Shown here one piece after another: positions 42,459 to 51,839 of a DNA stretch of 64,000 bases. The stretch is taken from NCBI RefSeq assembly GCF_006539165.1, contig NZ_BJMM01000034.1:1-64000 (forward strand), given 5' to 3'. The stretch is from Streptomyces cacaoi (GTDB lineage: Bacteria; Actinomycetota; Actinomycetes; Streptomycetales; Streptomycetaceae). Positions within the stretch are counted from its first letter, which is position 1. The number at the start of each line of letters is the position of its first letter. A program made the translations under genes and the position numbers. The notes under the pieces are model-generated. The model was not told where the DNA came from, did not search any database, and was given only the letters and a program-made list of their open reading frames with translations.

Positions 42459-43231
42459 CGGGCGTGCTCCAGCCGGACGCTCTCGCCGTGCGTCAGCAGA
42501 TGCACGGCGACCTCCGGGGCCGGCCCGGCGGCGAGCCGGGCGAACTCCTGGCCGGGCGCGTGGAATTCGTGCGGTCGGACGGCGTCCATACCGATCGGCC
42601 AGTAGGTGCCGTAGTGGACGGGCACGGCGTGCCGCGGGCGCAGCCGGCGCAGCGCCTCGGCGGCCCGCCCGGCGTCGAGGTGGTGCTCACCGAGGAACGG
42701 GCCCCAGCCACCGACGGGCAGCAGCGCCGTGTCGACCGGGCCGACCTCGTCGGCCATGCCGTCGAACAGGCCGGTGTCCCCGGCGAAGTAGGTGCGTGCC
42801 GCGCCCTCGACGACATAGCCGAGGGCCGGTACCCCGCCGCGGCCGATCGGCAGCCGCCGCCCGTCGTGCGAGGCGGGCACCGCGCGCACGGTCACGGCGC
42901 CGGCGCGCACCTCGTCGCCCGCGGCGACCTCGGTCAGCTCCAGCAGCCCGGCGAGCCGGCGCAGCCCGGGGACGGCACGCACGGCCCCGCGCGGCAGGAC
43001 GACGGCGGTGCCCGGGCTGAGCCGGGCCAGCGAGCCGAGGTGCAGATGGTCGGCGTGCAGATGCGAGACGAGGACCACGTCGGCGAGCGCGGCGGCGGGC
43101 GGCGGCAGCGCACCGCGGCGGCGGCGCAGATGGGCCAGCCGCCGCACCAGCAGCGGGTCCGTCAGCACCGTGACGCCGGAGTCCCGCACGGTGGCGGTGG
43201 CATGGCCCCACCAGGTGACCTCGACGGGCAC
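42455..43231 (-). CDS. MBL-fold metal-dependent hydrolase (UlaG-like)
   Basis: A 258-residue metallo-beta-lactamase-fold protein: VTWWGHATATVRDSGVTVLTDPLLVRR, metal motif LVSHLHADHLHLGSL near residue 58, AVPASHDGRR, TYFAGDTGLFDG and HAVPVHYGTYWPIGMDA. This resembles UlaG/L-ascorbate-6-phosphate-lactonase-like hydrolases; the substrate is unknown. First gene of the pair with dedA. The 345 bases upstream (43232-43576) before the divergent phosphatase fusion show no supported gene. Confidence 0.87.
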   Translation of the reverse strand: MPVEVTWWGHATATVRDSGVTVLTDPLLVRRLAHLRRRRGALPPPAAALADVVLVSHLHADHLHLGSLARLSPGTAVVLPRGAVRAVPGLRRLAGLLELTEVAAGDEVRAGAVTVRAVPASHDGRRLPIGRGGVPALGYVVEGAARTYFAGDTGLFDGMADEVGPVDTALLPVGGWGPFLGEHHLDAGRAAEALRRLRPRHAVPVHYGTYWPIGMDAVRPHEFHAPGQEFARLAAGPAPEVAVHLLTHGESVRLEHAR

Positions 43232-43576
43232 GGGCTCCTCCAGGGCTGCGACTCGGACACCGGCACCGGCGTCCGCACTACGCCTCCGAGCGTAGAACCC
43301 GGGGGCGGGAGGGGGACGGGCGCGGTCCGCGCGGGGGCGCGGGCGCGGGGCGTGGGTGTGTGCGGAGACGGGGGCCGGGCCGGTGCGGGGGCGCTCCTGT
43401 CATGCTCGCGGAGTATGAAAAAGTGGACGAAGACGGCGGCTCGTCCGGGGCCGGCCGACGGCCCGGCAACGGTCCGGCGGCGGCTCGCCGGCGGTTCGGG
43501 AGCGGCCCGTCGGTGGCTCGTCGGGGCGGTGCCGGTGCGCGGACGCCGGCGAGGCAGAGGGAGGTGATCAGGCGGC

Positions 43577-45799
43577 ATGCACGGGGTCACCCGCATCCCC
43601 TGGCGCCGGCTCGGCGCGGGCGCGCTGCGCGTCGGCGCCGTCTGGCTGGTCACCACCGTCACCATGCTCGTCCTCGCGGGCCTGCTGCCGGAGTTCCGGC
43701 TCCAGTCGGCCGACGGGGACAGCGCCACCGTGATCGGTATCACCGCGGCGGCCGGTGCCGGGGCCTTCGGACTGCTGAGCGCGCTGGTGTGGCCGGTGCT
43801 CGTGCGGGCCTTCCTGCTGGTGCCGGCGATCGTGCTGGGCACCCTCGTCTTCTTCCTCAACGGCTCGCTGCTGTGGCTCGCGCTGTATCTGATCCCGTAC
43901 GACCGGGGCAGCACCGATCCGACGACTGCCGTGGTCGTCGCCACCGTCATGTCGGCGGCCTCCTCGGCGACCAACGCCCTCCTCGCCGTCCGCGACGACC
44001 GTGCCTACCGGCACCGGCTCGCCCGGATCGCCGGACGGCGGCGCCGGCGCGAGGGCGGCGCCCGGCCGCCGTGCACCCCCGGCACCGTCTTCCTCCAGCT
44101 CGACGGGCTGGGGCACGCGGTGCTCGCCGAGGCGCTGCGCACGCCCGAGGGCGGCCGGCCGCTGATGCCCGCCGTGGCGGCGCTGTGCGGGCGCACCCAC
44201 CGCCTCACCCCGTGGCGCACCGACTGGTCCAGCCAGACCGGCGCCAGCCAACTGGGCATCCTGCACGGCAGCAACGCGGACGTGCCCGCCTTCCGCTGGT
44301 ACGAGAAGAGCCGCGGCGAGGTCATCGTCTCCAACCGGCCGACCAGCGCGGCCGAGTTGCAGCGCCGGGCCGTGGAGCGGACCGGGGACCGCGGGCTGCT
44401 GGCCCAGGACGGCGCCAGCCGCGGCAATCTGTTCACCGGCGGCGCCAAGCAGGTGGCGCTGGTGCTGTCCGTCTCGGCACGCCGCCGCAAGGAGAACCGT
44501 TCGCGCGCCGGGTACTTCGCCTACTTCTCCGACCCGGCCAACGCCACCCGCACCGCCGTCTCCTTCGTCGCCGAGGTGGTGCGCGAGATCGTCCAGTCGA
44601 CGCGGGCACGGCTGCGCCGGGAGCGGCCCCGCGTCGGCCGGGGCGGGCTGTACCCGTTCGTGCGGGCGTTCGCGACGGTCGTCGAACGGGACGTGGTGGT
44701 GGCCGCCGTGCTGGGGGACATGCTCAGCGGGCGCACCGCCGTCTACGCCGACCTCGTCGGCTACGACGAGGTGGCGCACCACTCCGGGCCGCGCGGCCGG
44801 GACACCCGGCAGGTGCTGCGGCGGCTCGACCGGGCCGTCGGGCTGATCGTCAAGGTGGCCGAGCACGCGCCCCGGCCCTACCGGATCGTGCTGCTGTCCG
44901 ACCACGGCCAGAGCGCGGGCGAGACCTTCGAGGACGCCTACGGGCTCACCCTGGAGGAGCTGGTCCGCGCCGGCAGCGGGCTGCGGGTGCCGCGCCGGGC
45001 CGGCCGCCGGACGGCCGTCGGACCGGCGGCGGGCAGCCGGAGTCCCTCCGGCGCCGAGGCGCGGGCCTCGGCGCGTGCCGCGCTGCGCAGGCCCGAGGAG
45101 TCCGGCCAGGAACCGCCCCGCAGGCCCCGGCGGAACGCGGGCCCGGTCGTCCTGGCGTCCGGCAATCTCGGGCTGGTCTCCTTCCCGGACATGCCGGGCC
45201 GGGTGACCAGGGAGCAGCTGGAGGCCCGGCGTCCCGCGCTGCTGCGGACCCTCGCGGAGCATCCCGGCGTCGGGTTCGTCCTGGTGCACAGCGAGGAGCA
45301 CGGGCCCGTGGTGCTGGGCGCGGGGGAGTCCGAACACCGCCTGGAGACGGGGGAGATCGTCGGAGGGCGGGATCCGCTGGCACCCTTCGGGCCGGGCGCC
45401 GCCGCTGCCGTGCTGCGCACCGCCCGCTTCACCGAGGTGCCGGATCTGATGGTCAACTCCTCGGTGGACCCGGACACCGGGGCCGTACACGCCTTCGAGG
45501 AACAGATCGGCTCGCACGGCGGCCTCGGCGGCGAGCAGAACCGCGCCTTCCTGCTGTCCCCGCTGGAGCTGTCGCCGCCGGTGCGTCCGGACGAGGAACT
45601 GGTGGGCGCCGAGGCCGTGCACCGGGTGCTGCGCCGGTGGCTGGCCGAGAACGCCGGGTACTCCGTGTACGGCGGCGGAGGCGTCGGGGACGGCGGGGAC
45701 GGTGAGAGCGCTGCGGACGGCGGGGGCGGTGCGCGCACGGTGGGGGCGACCGGTGTGCCCCCGGTCGCCGGTCCCGCCCGGTGCACCGCCGCGCGCTGA
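43577..45799 (+). CDS. holin-like membrane domain fused to an alkaline-phosphatase-superfamily domain
   Basis: A 740-residue membrane protein. Residues 1-150 contain four hydrophobic segments resembling phage-holin-family (Holin_4_superfamily) proteins. From about 165 it is an alkaline phosphatase/nucleotide pyrophosphatase-like domain: GTVFLQLDGLGHAVL (metal Asp), TDWSSQTGASQLGILHGSNADVPAFRWYEK (nucleophile region), YADLVGYDEVAHHSGP and VLLSDHGQSAGE (metal residues), later GSHGGLGGEQNRAFLL. An Arg-rich, low-complexity insert sits near 480-520. The enzymatic part should face one side of the membrane; substrate unknown. ATG 43577 follows GGGAGG at long spacing. Confidence 0.82.
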   Translation: MHGVTRIPWRRLGAGALRVGAVWLVTTVTMLVLAGLLPEFRLQSADGDSATVIGITAAAGAGAFGLLSALVWPVLVRAFLLVPAIVLGTLVFFLNGSLLWLALYLIPYDRGSTDPTTAVVVATVMSAASSATNALLAVRDDRAYRHRLARIAGRRRRREGGARPPCTPGTVFLQLDGLGHAVLAEALRTPEGGRPLMPAVAALCGRTHRLTPWRTDWSSQTGASQLGILHGSNADVPAFRWYEKSRGEVIVSNRPTSAAELQRRAVERTGDRGLLAQDGASRGNLFTGGAKQVALVLSVSARRRKENRSRAGYFAYFSDPANATRTAVSFVAEVVREIVQSTRARLRRERPRVGRGGLYPFVRAFATVVERDVVVAAVLGDMLSGRTAVYADLVGYDEVAHHSGPRGRDTRQVLRRLDRAVGLIVKVAEHAPRPYRIVLLSDHGQSAGETFEDAYGLTLEELVRAGSGLRVPRRAGRRTAVGPAAGSRSPSGAEARASARAALRRPEESGQEPPRRPRRNAGPVVLASGNLGLVSFPDMPGRVTREQLEARRPALLRTLAEHPGVGFVLVHSEEHGPVVLGAGESEHRLETGEIVGGRDPLAPFGPGAAAAVLRTARFTEVPDLMVNSSVDPDTGAVHAFEEQIGSHGGLGGEQNRAFLLSPLELSPPVRPDEELVGAEAVHRVLRRWLAENAGYSVYGGGGVGDGGDGESAADGGGGARTVGATGVPPVAGPARCTAAR

Positions 45800-45825
45800 A
45801 CCCGGGGGCCGTGCGCTGCGCCGGA

Positions 45826-46956
45826 CTACCGGCCGGCGGCGTCCTCGTGGACCGGGCGCTCCGTCGTGTCGTCCGGGAGCGGGCGCCGTGCCCCGTCCTC
45901 GCGGATCGGGGCGCCGACCTCCCGCAGGTGCCGCAGTGCCTCGCCCCACGAGGCGAGCAGCCCGGTCTCGTGGTACGGGATGCCCAGCTCGGCGCAGTGT
46001 GCCTGGACGATCGGCCGGGCCCTGCGCAGATGCGGGGTCGGCATGCTGGGGAACAGGTGGTGCTCGATCTGGTAGTTGAGCCCGCCCAGGGCGAGGTCGG
46101 TGAGCGGGCCGCCGCGCACGTTGCGGGAGGTCAGCACCTGGCGCCGCAGGAAGTCGGGGCGCTCGTCACCGGTGAGGGTGGGCATGCCCTTGTGGTTGGG
46201 CGCGAAGATCGAGCCGAGGTAGACGCCGAAGACGGCGTGGTGGGCGAAGAGCACCGCCAGCGCGAGCCCGGCGGGCAGCGTGAGGAAGAGCGCGGCCAGA
46301 TAGCCGGCGGTGTGCGCGAGGAGCAACCCGCCCTCCAGCCACCGGCGTTTGAGGTGCGGCTGCCGCAGCGCCCGGACGCTGGAGACGTGCAGATTGAAGC
46401 CCTCCAGGGTGAGCAGCGGGAAGAACAGCGCCGCCTGGTGGCGCCCGATGAACCGGGGCAGCCCCGTGGCCTCCCGCGCCTGCTCCCGTGACCACACGAG
46501 GATGTCCGGCGCCACGTCCGGGTCCAGCTCCTCGTGGTTGGGGTTGGCGTGGTGCCGGGTGTGCTTGTTCATCCACCAGCCGTAGGACATGCCGATGCAC
46601 AGATTGCCCACGGTCCGGCCGAAGACCTCGCTGATCCGGCGGCCCCGGAAGACCTGGCGGTGTGCGAGGTCGTGCGCCACCAGCGCGAGTTGTCCGTACA
46701 CCAGGCCGAGCACGACGGCCACGGCCAGCTGCCACCAGGAGTCACCGACCAGGACGAGGGCGGCCCAGGTGCCCGCGAAGGCCAGTCCGACCAGGGTGAG
46801 GCGGACGGTGTAGTAGAGCGGGCGGCGGGACATCAGGCCGGCCTCGGAGATCCGCCGGGAGAGCCGGGAGAAGTCGCTGCCCCGGCCGGGACCCGGGGTG
46901 GTCCGGCCCCGGCGCGGGGCGGTGCGCCGGGAGGGCGCCTCGATCGCAGTCGTCAT
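45826..46956 (-). CDS. membrane fatty-acid desaturase
   Basis: A 376-residue di-iron desaturase with all three His boxes: HDLAHRQ near residue 94, HTRHHANPNH near 130 and QIEHHLFP near 310, between hydrophobic segments typical of the family. The QxxHH form of the third box resembles front-end desaturases, although no cytochrome b5 domain is present. ATG 46956 is chosen; the longer frame to 47574 is an artefact. The 293 bases upstream (46957-47249) show only GC-rich direct repeats (GGCAGGCCCC) and no gene. Confidence 0.92.
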   Translation of the reverse strand: MTTAIEAPSRRTAPRRGRTTPGPGRGSDFSRLSRRISEAGLMSRRPLYYTVRLTLVGLAFAGTWAALVLVGDSWWQLAVAVVLGLVYGQLALVAHDLAHRQVFRGRRISEVFGRTVGNLCIGMSYGWWMNKHTRHHANPNHEELDPDVAPDILVWSREQAREATGLPRFIGRHQAALFFPLLTLEGFNLHVSSVRALRQPHLKRRWLEGGLLLAHTAGYLAALFLTLPAGLALAVLFAHHAVFGVYLGSIFAPNHKGMPTLTGDERPDFLRRQVLTSRNVRGGPLTDLALGGLNYQIEHHLFPSMPTPHLRRARPIVQAHCAELGIPYHETGLLASWGEALRHLREVGAPIREDGARRPLPDDTTERPVHEDAAGR

Positions 46957-47249
46957 GCCCTTGAGCCTTCCGGCCGCGGCGGGGCGCGGACAGCCGCTCT
47001 GCATGCCGGTGACGACGGGGGCCAGACGCCGTACGGGGTGGTGCTGGCACCACCCCGGGGCCGGGAGATCCTCACCCTGGAGGGGAGGGGAGCCACGAAA
47101 AGCCCTGCGCGGCGGGCGGGTCGGGCGAGGCGGGTGAGCCGCGACGCGCGGGCAGGCCCCGGCAGGCCCCCGGCAGGCCCCGGCAGGCTCCGGTGGGCCC
47201 CGACAGACGGGTCGGGCACGCAGCAGACGGGCCGGGCAAGCAGGGAGTC

Positions 47250-48068
47250 TCAGCCGGCTTCGCGGAGCGCCTTGGCGGTGGCGGGGTCGGCGGGCAGGAA
47301 GGTCTCCACGGCCAGTTCGGAGACGGTCACGTCCAGCGGTGTGTTGAACGTGGCGAGGGTGGAGAGGAACGACAGCCGCTGCCCGTCGACGTCGAGGACG
47401 AGCGGCAGCGCGAAGCGGTGTTCCGGTGAGTCGGGTTCGTGCGGTTCGGCCGCCGGCCAACTGCTGCCGTCCGGCGCCGGGTAGCCGGCGACCTCCTCGT
47501 ACAGCTCCCGCACGGCCGGGGAGCGGTCGAGCGCGAGCTGGCGGCGCATCTGGGCGAGCAGATGGGCGCGCCACTCGGGCAGGTTGCGGATGCGCGGGGC
47601 CATGCCCTCGGGGTGGAGGGTGAGCCGCATCGTGTTGGCCGTCCGCTCGCGCAGCGCGGGGGAGACGCCGTCGAGCAGCAGCGCGATGCCCCGGTTCGCC
47701 GTCACCACCTCGTACCGGCCGTCCATGACGAGCGCCGGGTACGGCTCGTACGCGGCGACCATCCGCTCCAGGCCCGCCCTGACCTCGGCGAGGGCGGGGT
47801 CGTCGAGCGCGGTGGCGGGGAAGACGGGGGCGTATCCGGCGGCGAGCAGCAGGGTGTTGCGCTCGCGGACGGGGACCTGGAGGGTGGCGGCCAGCCTGAG
47901 CACCATCTCCCGGCTGGGCACGCTGCGGCCCGTCTCGACGAAGCTGAGGTGGCGGGCCGACGAGTCGGCGCGCAGGGCCAGTTCGAGTTGGCTGAGCCCG
48001 GCCCGCTCGCGCCAGTGGCGCAGCAGGGGCCCGACGGCGGGTGCTGCGGTGTCCTGCGTGGCCGGCAT
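47250..48068 (-). CDS. XRE-family regulator with MmyB-like ligand domain
   Basis: A 272-residue regulator. The helix-turn-helix is LLRHWRERAGLSQLELALRADSSARHLSFVETGRSVPSREMVLRLAATLQVP (residues 15-65). The C-terminal 190 residues (YEVVTANRGIALLLDGVSP, ANTMRLTLHPEGMAPRIRN, EHRFALPLVLDVDGQRLSFLSTLATFNTPLDVTVSELAVETFLPAD) match MmyB-like PAS-type ligand-binding domains, which may bind fatty acids. A link with the adjacent desaturase is attractive but unproven. ATG 48068 follows GGAGGGGG. Confidence 0.9.
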   Translation of the reverse strand: MPATQDTAAPAVGPLLRHWRERAGLSQLELALRADSSARHLSFVETGRSVPSREMVLRLAATLQVPVRERNTLLLAAGYAPVFPATALDDPALAEVRAGLERMVAAYEPYPALVMDGRYEVVTANRGIALLLDGVSPALRERTANTMRLTLHPEGMAPRIRNLPEWRAHLLAQMRRQLALDRSPAVRELYEEVAGYPAPDGSSWPAAEPHEPDSPEHRFALPLVLDVDGQRLSFLSTLATFNTPLDVTVSELAVETFLPADPATAKALREAG

Positions 48069-48323
48069 ACGGGTCCCCCTCCGTGCGCGGCCCTCCGCCG
48101 GGCGGCGAGGGCGTCGGGACCCGACGGTAACCGACGGGGCGTGACAGGCTGGGCGCCCGGCCACCCGTCCCGCACGCCCGTCGCCGTGCTCATGTACCGC
48201 CGCACACGCGGACGTTCGCCCACGGCGTCCGCTGAGCGGCGGGCTCGGGCACGGAGGGCCGGGAGGTTCGTGCACCGCAGGACAGCAGGTCCGTGTACCG
48301 CAGGAGAGAAAGGGAGTGTTCCC

Positions 48324-48629
48324 ATGGCGCCCCAGCCGCTGACCCGGGAAGAGACCGAGCAGGCGCTCGCCGGACTTCCGCACTGGATGACCGACGGCGA
48401 CAGCGTCTCGCGCACCTACTCCTTCGAGAAGCATCTGCCGGCCGCGGCGATGGTCGTGCACATCAGCGCGATCCAGGAGGAGCTGAACCACCACGCCGAG
48501 CTGACGCTGGGCTACAACACCCTGGCGGTCTCGGTGAACACACACAGCGTCGGCGGGCAGGTCACCGAGCTGGACATCGCGCTGGCCCGGCGGATCGAGG
48601 CGATCGCGCCGGGCCACGGGGCGAGCTGA
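48324..48629 (+). CDS. 4a-hydroxytetrahydrobiopterin dehydratase (PCD/DCoH)
   Basis: A 101-residue pterin-4a-carbinolamine dehydratase. The active-site motif is EELNHHAELTLGYNTLAVSVNTHSVGGQVTELDIALARRIEAI, with the His-His pair and the later His. It regenerates pterin cofactor after aromatic hydroxylation; some relatives assist Moco or other pathways. ATG 48324 is preceded by AAAGGGAG. Single-gene unit. Confidence 0.92.
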   Translation: MAPQPLTREETEQALAGLPHWMTDGDSVSRTYSFEKHLPAAAMVVHISAIQEELNHHAELTLGYNTLAVSVNTHSVGGQVTELDIALARRIEAIAPGHGAS

Positions 48630-48635
48630 GACGGC

Positions 48636-48665
48636 GCGGGCCCGCCCCGGCCGGGACGGGCCCGC
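48636..48665. terminator. bidirectional stem-loop
   Basis: A perfect 9-bp stem (GCGGGCCCG / CGGGCCCGC) with a 12-base loop fills the 43-base gap between the convergent dehydratase and aldo/keto reductase genes. Confidence 0.75.
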
Positions 48666-48672
48666 TTCGGCG

Positions 48673-49509
48673 TCAGCCCATCCAGTTGTTCTCGTCCGGG
48701 TCGGCGCCCAGCCGGGTGTCGGTGTTCAGGGTGCCGATGGCGGCCATGTCCTCCGCGTCCAGCGAGAAGCCGAACACGTCGAAGTTCTCGCGGATGCGGG
48801 ACGGGGTGACCGACTTGGGGATCACCACATTGCCCAGCTGGAGGTGCCAGCGCAGCACCACCTGGGCGGGCGTCCTGCCGTGCTTCTCGGCGATCCGGGC
48901 CAGCTTCGGGTCCTTGAGCAGATCGCCGCCCTGCCCGAGCGGGGACCAGGCCTCCGTGGCGATGCCGTGGTCGGCGTGGTAGGCGCGCGGCACCGACTGC
49001 TGGAGCGTGGGGTGCAGCTCGATCTGGTTGAGCGCCGGCGTCGTGCCACCCAGCTCCAGCACGCGGTTGAGGTGCGCGGGCTGGAAGTTGGAGACGCCGA
49101 TGGCGCGGGCACGGCCGTCCGCGTAGATCTTCTCGAACGCCTTCCAGGTGTCGAGGTACCTGTCCACGGCCGGCATGGGCCAGTGGATGAGGTAGAGGTC
49201 CACCTGCTCCAGACCCAGCCGCTCCAGCGAGGCGTCGAACGCCCGGAGCGTGCTGTCGTAGCCCTGTTCCGCGTTCCACAGCTTGGTGGTGACGAACAGC
49301 TCCTCGCGGGGCAGCCCCGAGGCGGCGAGGGCGCGGCCCACGCCCCTCTCGTTCTCGTAGATCGCGGCCGTGTCGATGCTGCGGTACCCGGTCTCCAGCG
49401 CCGTGGCCACCGCCGCCGTCGCCTCGTCGTCGGGCACCTGCCAGACGCCGAAGCCGAGCTGCGGCATCGGGACACCGTTGTTGAGCGTGATGGTGGGAAC
49501 GTTGCTCAC
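48673..49509 (-). CDS. aldo/keto reductase
   Basis: NAD(P)H-dependent oxidoreductase of 278 residues (2,5-diketo-gluconate-reductase-like subgroup). The catalytic tetrad is visible: Asp and Tyr in SIDTAAIYENERGVG (residues 44-58), Lys in FVTTKLWN, His in YLIHWPMP. The C-terminal IPKSVTPSRIRENFDVFGFSL binds the cofactor phosphate. GTG 49509 gives the normal N-terminus (VPTITLNNGVPMPQLGFG). Physiological substrate unknown. Confidence 0.92.
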   Translation of the reverse strand: MSNVPTITLNNGVPMPQLGFGVWQVPDDEATAAVATALETGYRSIDTAAIYENERGVGRALAASGLPREELFVTTKLWNAEQGYDSTLRAFDASLERLGLEQVDLYLIHWPMPAVDRYLDTWKAFEKIYADGRARAIGVSNFQPAHLNRVLELGGTTPALNQIELHPTLQQSVPRAYHADHGIATEAWSPLGQGGDLLKDPKLARIAEKHGRTPAQVVLRWHLQLGNVVIPKSVTPSRIRENFDVFGFSLDAEDMAAIGTLNTDTRLGADPDENNWMG

Positions 49510-49609
49510 GCGGTCGGTCCTCACGTTTCCGTTCTGGTGCTTCTGCCCTCTCGACAACGAAGAGGGCCGGACACCTGTTCCTGGCTTCCGCGGCAGGGTA
49601 CGGCCCGTT

Positions 49610-51436
49610 TCACGTCCGGTACAGTGCGTCGATCTCGGCCGCGTAGGCCGTCTCGATCGCGGCGCGCTTGAGCTTCATCGACGGGGTCAGCAGGCCCTGC
49701 TCCTCGGTGAACGGGGAGGCCAGGATGCGGAAGGTGCGGATGGACTCCGCCTGGGACACCTGGGTGTTCGCCGCGACCACGGCCCGTCTCATCTCGGTCT
49801 CCAGATCGGGGTCGCTCAGCAGTTCGCCGGGGGCCATGGGCGGCTTCTCGCGCATGGTCAGCCAGTGCCGGACGGCGTCCTGGTCGAGGGTGAGCAGCGC
49901 GGACACGTACGGCCTGTCGTTGCCCAGCACGATGCACTGGCCGACCAGCGGATGCTCCCGTACCCGGTCCTCCAGGGGGCCGGGGGAGACGCTCTTGCCG
50001 CCGGAGGTCACCAGGATCTCCTTCTTGCGGCCGGTGAGCGTCAGATAGCCGTCCTCGTCCAGCGCGCCGAGGTCGCCGGTGGCCAGCCAGCCGTCCCGGA
50101 GGGTGGCCTCGGTGGCGCGGGGGTTGTTCAGATAGCCGTCGAAGACGGTGCCGCCCCGCAGGAGCACCTCGCCGTCGGCGGCGATGCGCACGCTCGTGCC
50201 GGGCACGGGCTGTCCGACGGTGCCGAAGCGGGGCCGCCCGGGCGGGTTGGCGACGGCGGCGGCCGTGGTCTCGGTCAGGCCGTAGCCCTCGAAGATCCGC
50301 ATGCCGGCCCCGTCGAAGAACAGCCCCAGCCGGCGTTCCATGGCGGATCCGCCGGACATCGCGTGGCGGCAGCGTCCGCCCATGGCCGCACGCAGCTTGG
50401 CGAAGACGAGCCTGTCGTAGACCTGGTGCTGCATACGCAGCGAGGGACCCGGGCCGGATCCGGTGCCGAACGCCTTGGCCTCCACGGCCTCCGCGTAGCG
50501 CACGGCCACGTCGACGGCCTTGTCGAACGGGCCCGCCCTGCCCTCCTTCTCGGCGGTGCGCCGGGCGCTGTGGAAGATCTTCTCGAACAGGTGGGGGACG
50601 GCCTGGATGAAGGTGGGCCGGAAGGCCGCCAGGTCCGGCATGAGCGCCTTGGCCGACATGTCCGGCTGGTGGGCGAGCTTGACCTTGCCGCGGATGGCGG
50701 CGATCTCGACCATCCGCCCGAAGACGTGCGCGAGCGGCAGGAAGAGCAGCAGCGAGCCCTGCTGCCCGGACTTCGCGCTGAAGACCGGGTCGTACTGCGC
50801 GATGACGTTGTCCGCCTCGGCCATGAAGTTGGCGTGCGTGATCACACAGCCCTTGGGGCGCCCGGTGGTGCCGGAGGTGTAGATGACCGTGGCCACGGAG
50901 TCCGGGGTGAGCGCCAGCCGGTGCCGCCGGATCACGTCGTCGTCGATGTGCGCCCCGGCCTGGTTCAGCTCGGCGACGGCGCCCGCGTTCAGCTGCCACA
51001 GCCGTTTGAGCCCGGGGAGCCCGTCGATGACGGAGCCGACGGTCATCGCGTGGTCCTCGTGCTCGACCATCGCGGCCGTCACCTCCGCGTCCTGGAGCAT
51101 CCAGGCGACCTGCTCGGCGGAGGAGGTCGGGTACACGGGCACGGACTGGGCGCCGATGGCCCACAGGGCGAAGTCGAACAGGGTCCACTCGTAGCGGGTC
51201 CTGGACATCAGCGCGACCCGGTCACCGAAGCGCACGCCCTGGGCGAGCAGACCCTTCGCGAGTGCGACGACCTCGTCGCGGAAGACCGCGGCGGTCACGT
51301 CCTGCCAGACGCCCTGTGCGTCCTTGCGGGCCAGCAGCGGAAGCGCGGGGTTCTCCTCGGCGTGTGCGAAGACGGCGTCGGCCAGCCCGCCCACCGGGGG
51401 CCGGGTCGCCAGGGCCGGGACGGTGTACTCGCGCAC
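49610..51436 (-). CDS. fadD: long-chain fatty acid--CoA ligase
   Basis: AMP-forming acyl-CoA synthetase of 608 residues, activating long-chain fatty acids. The P-loop-like motif VIYTSGTTGRPKGCVITHANF lies near residue 180, FEGYGLTETTAAAVANPPG near 380, and the hinge DEDGYLTLTGRKKEILVTSGGKSVSP near 470, with the catalytic Lys in LTPSMKLKRAAIE near 590. GTG 51436 is preceded by GGAG at 7 bases; in-frame extension upstream to 51955 is noise. The 403-base gap to the divergent symporter (51437-51839) holds no gene I can support. Confidence 0.94.
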   Translation of the reverse strand: MREYTVPALATRPPVGGLADAVFAHAEENPALPLLARKDAQGVWQDVTAAVFRDEVVALAKGLLAQGVRFGDRVALMSRTRYEWTLFDFALWAIGAQSVPVYPTSSAEQVAWMLQDAEVTAAMVEHEDHAMTVGSVIDGLPGLKRLWQLNAGAVAELNQAGAHIDDDVIRRHRLALTPDSVATVIYTSGTTGRPKGCVITHANFMAEADNVIAQYDPVFSAKSGQQGSLLLFLPLAHVFGRMVEIAAIRGKVKLAHQPDMSAKALMPDLAAFRPTFIQAVPHLFEKIFHSARRTAEKEGRAGPFDKAVDVAVRYAEAVEAKAFGTGSGPGPSLRMQHQVYDRLVFAKLRAAMGGRCRHAMSGGSAMERRLGLFFDGAGMRIFEGYGLTETTAAAVANPPGRPRFGTVGQPVPGTSVRIAADGEVLLRGGTVFDGYLNNPRATEATLRDGWLATGDLGALDEDGYLTLTGRKKEILVTSGGKSVSPGPLEDRVREHPLVGQCIVLGNDRPYVSALLTLDQDAVRHWLTMREKPPMAPGELLSDPDLETEMRRAVVAANTQVSQAESIRTFRILASPFTEEQGLLTPSMKLKRAAIETAYAAEIDALYRT

Positions 51437-51839
51437 AGGGTCGCTCCTCGACGTGCAGGGCACTGCATGACGCAGCGCGAGTGACCGTATCCGATGCGAT
51501 GCGCGAGGGGGAGGCCCGTTCGTGCTGGACGAACCCGGTGACACCGGGGCATTCAGGGCCAGTTCGGCGGTGCGGCACGGCGCACGCGCGACATCGTCGC
51601 CAGCCGTGCCGGGTTTCTGCACCGAACCTTCGCCGTGTGTGCGGAACCGGACACGGGCCGGGCGCCTGCCGGAGCGGACCGGGCCGCCCCACGGCCGGGA
51701 GCTGTGCGGCGGCAGTGATCGGTTGCGTCCGAGGCGGTCGGAGAGAAAGGCTCGGAAAGACAATTCCGCAGCGCGGTACACACGGGAGTTCGAAGGACCG
51801 CGCGGAGCCGCCCGTACGGGCGCCGAGCCGAGGGAGATC

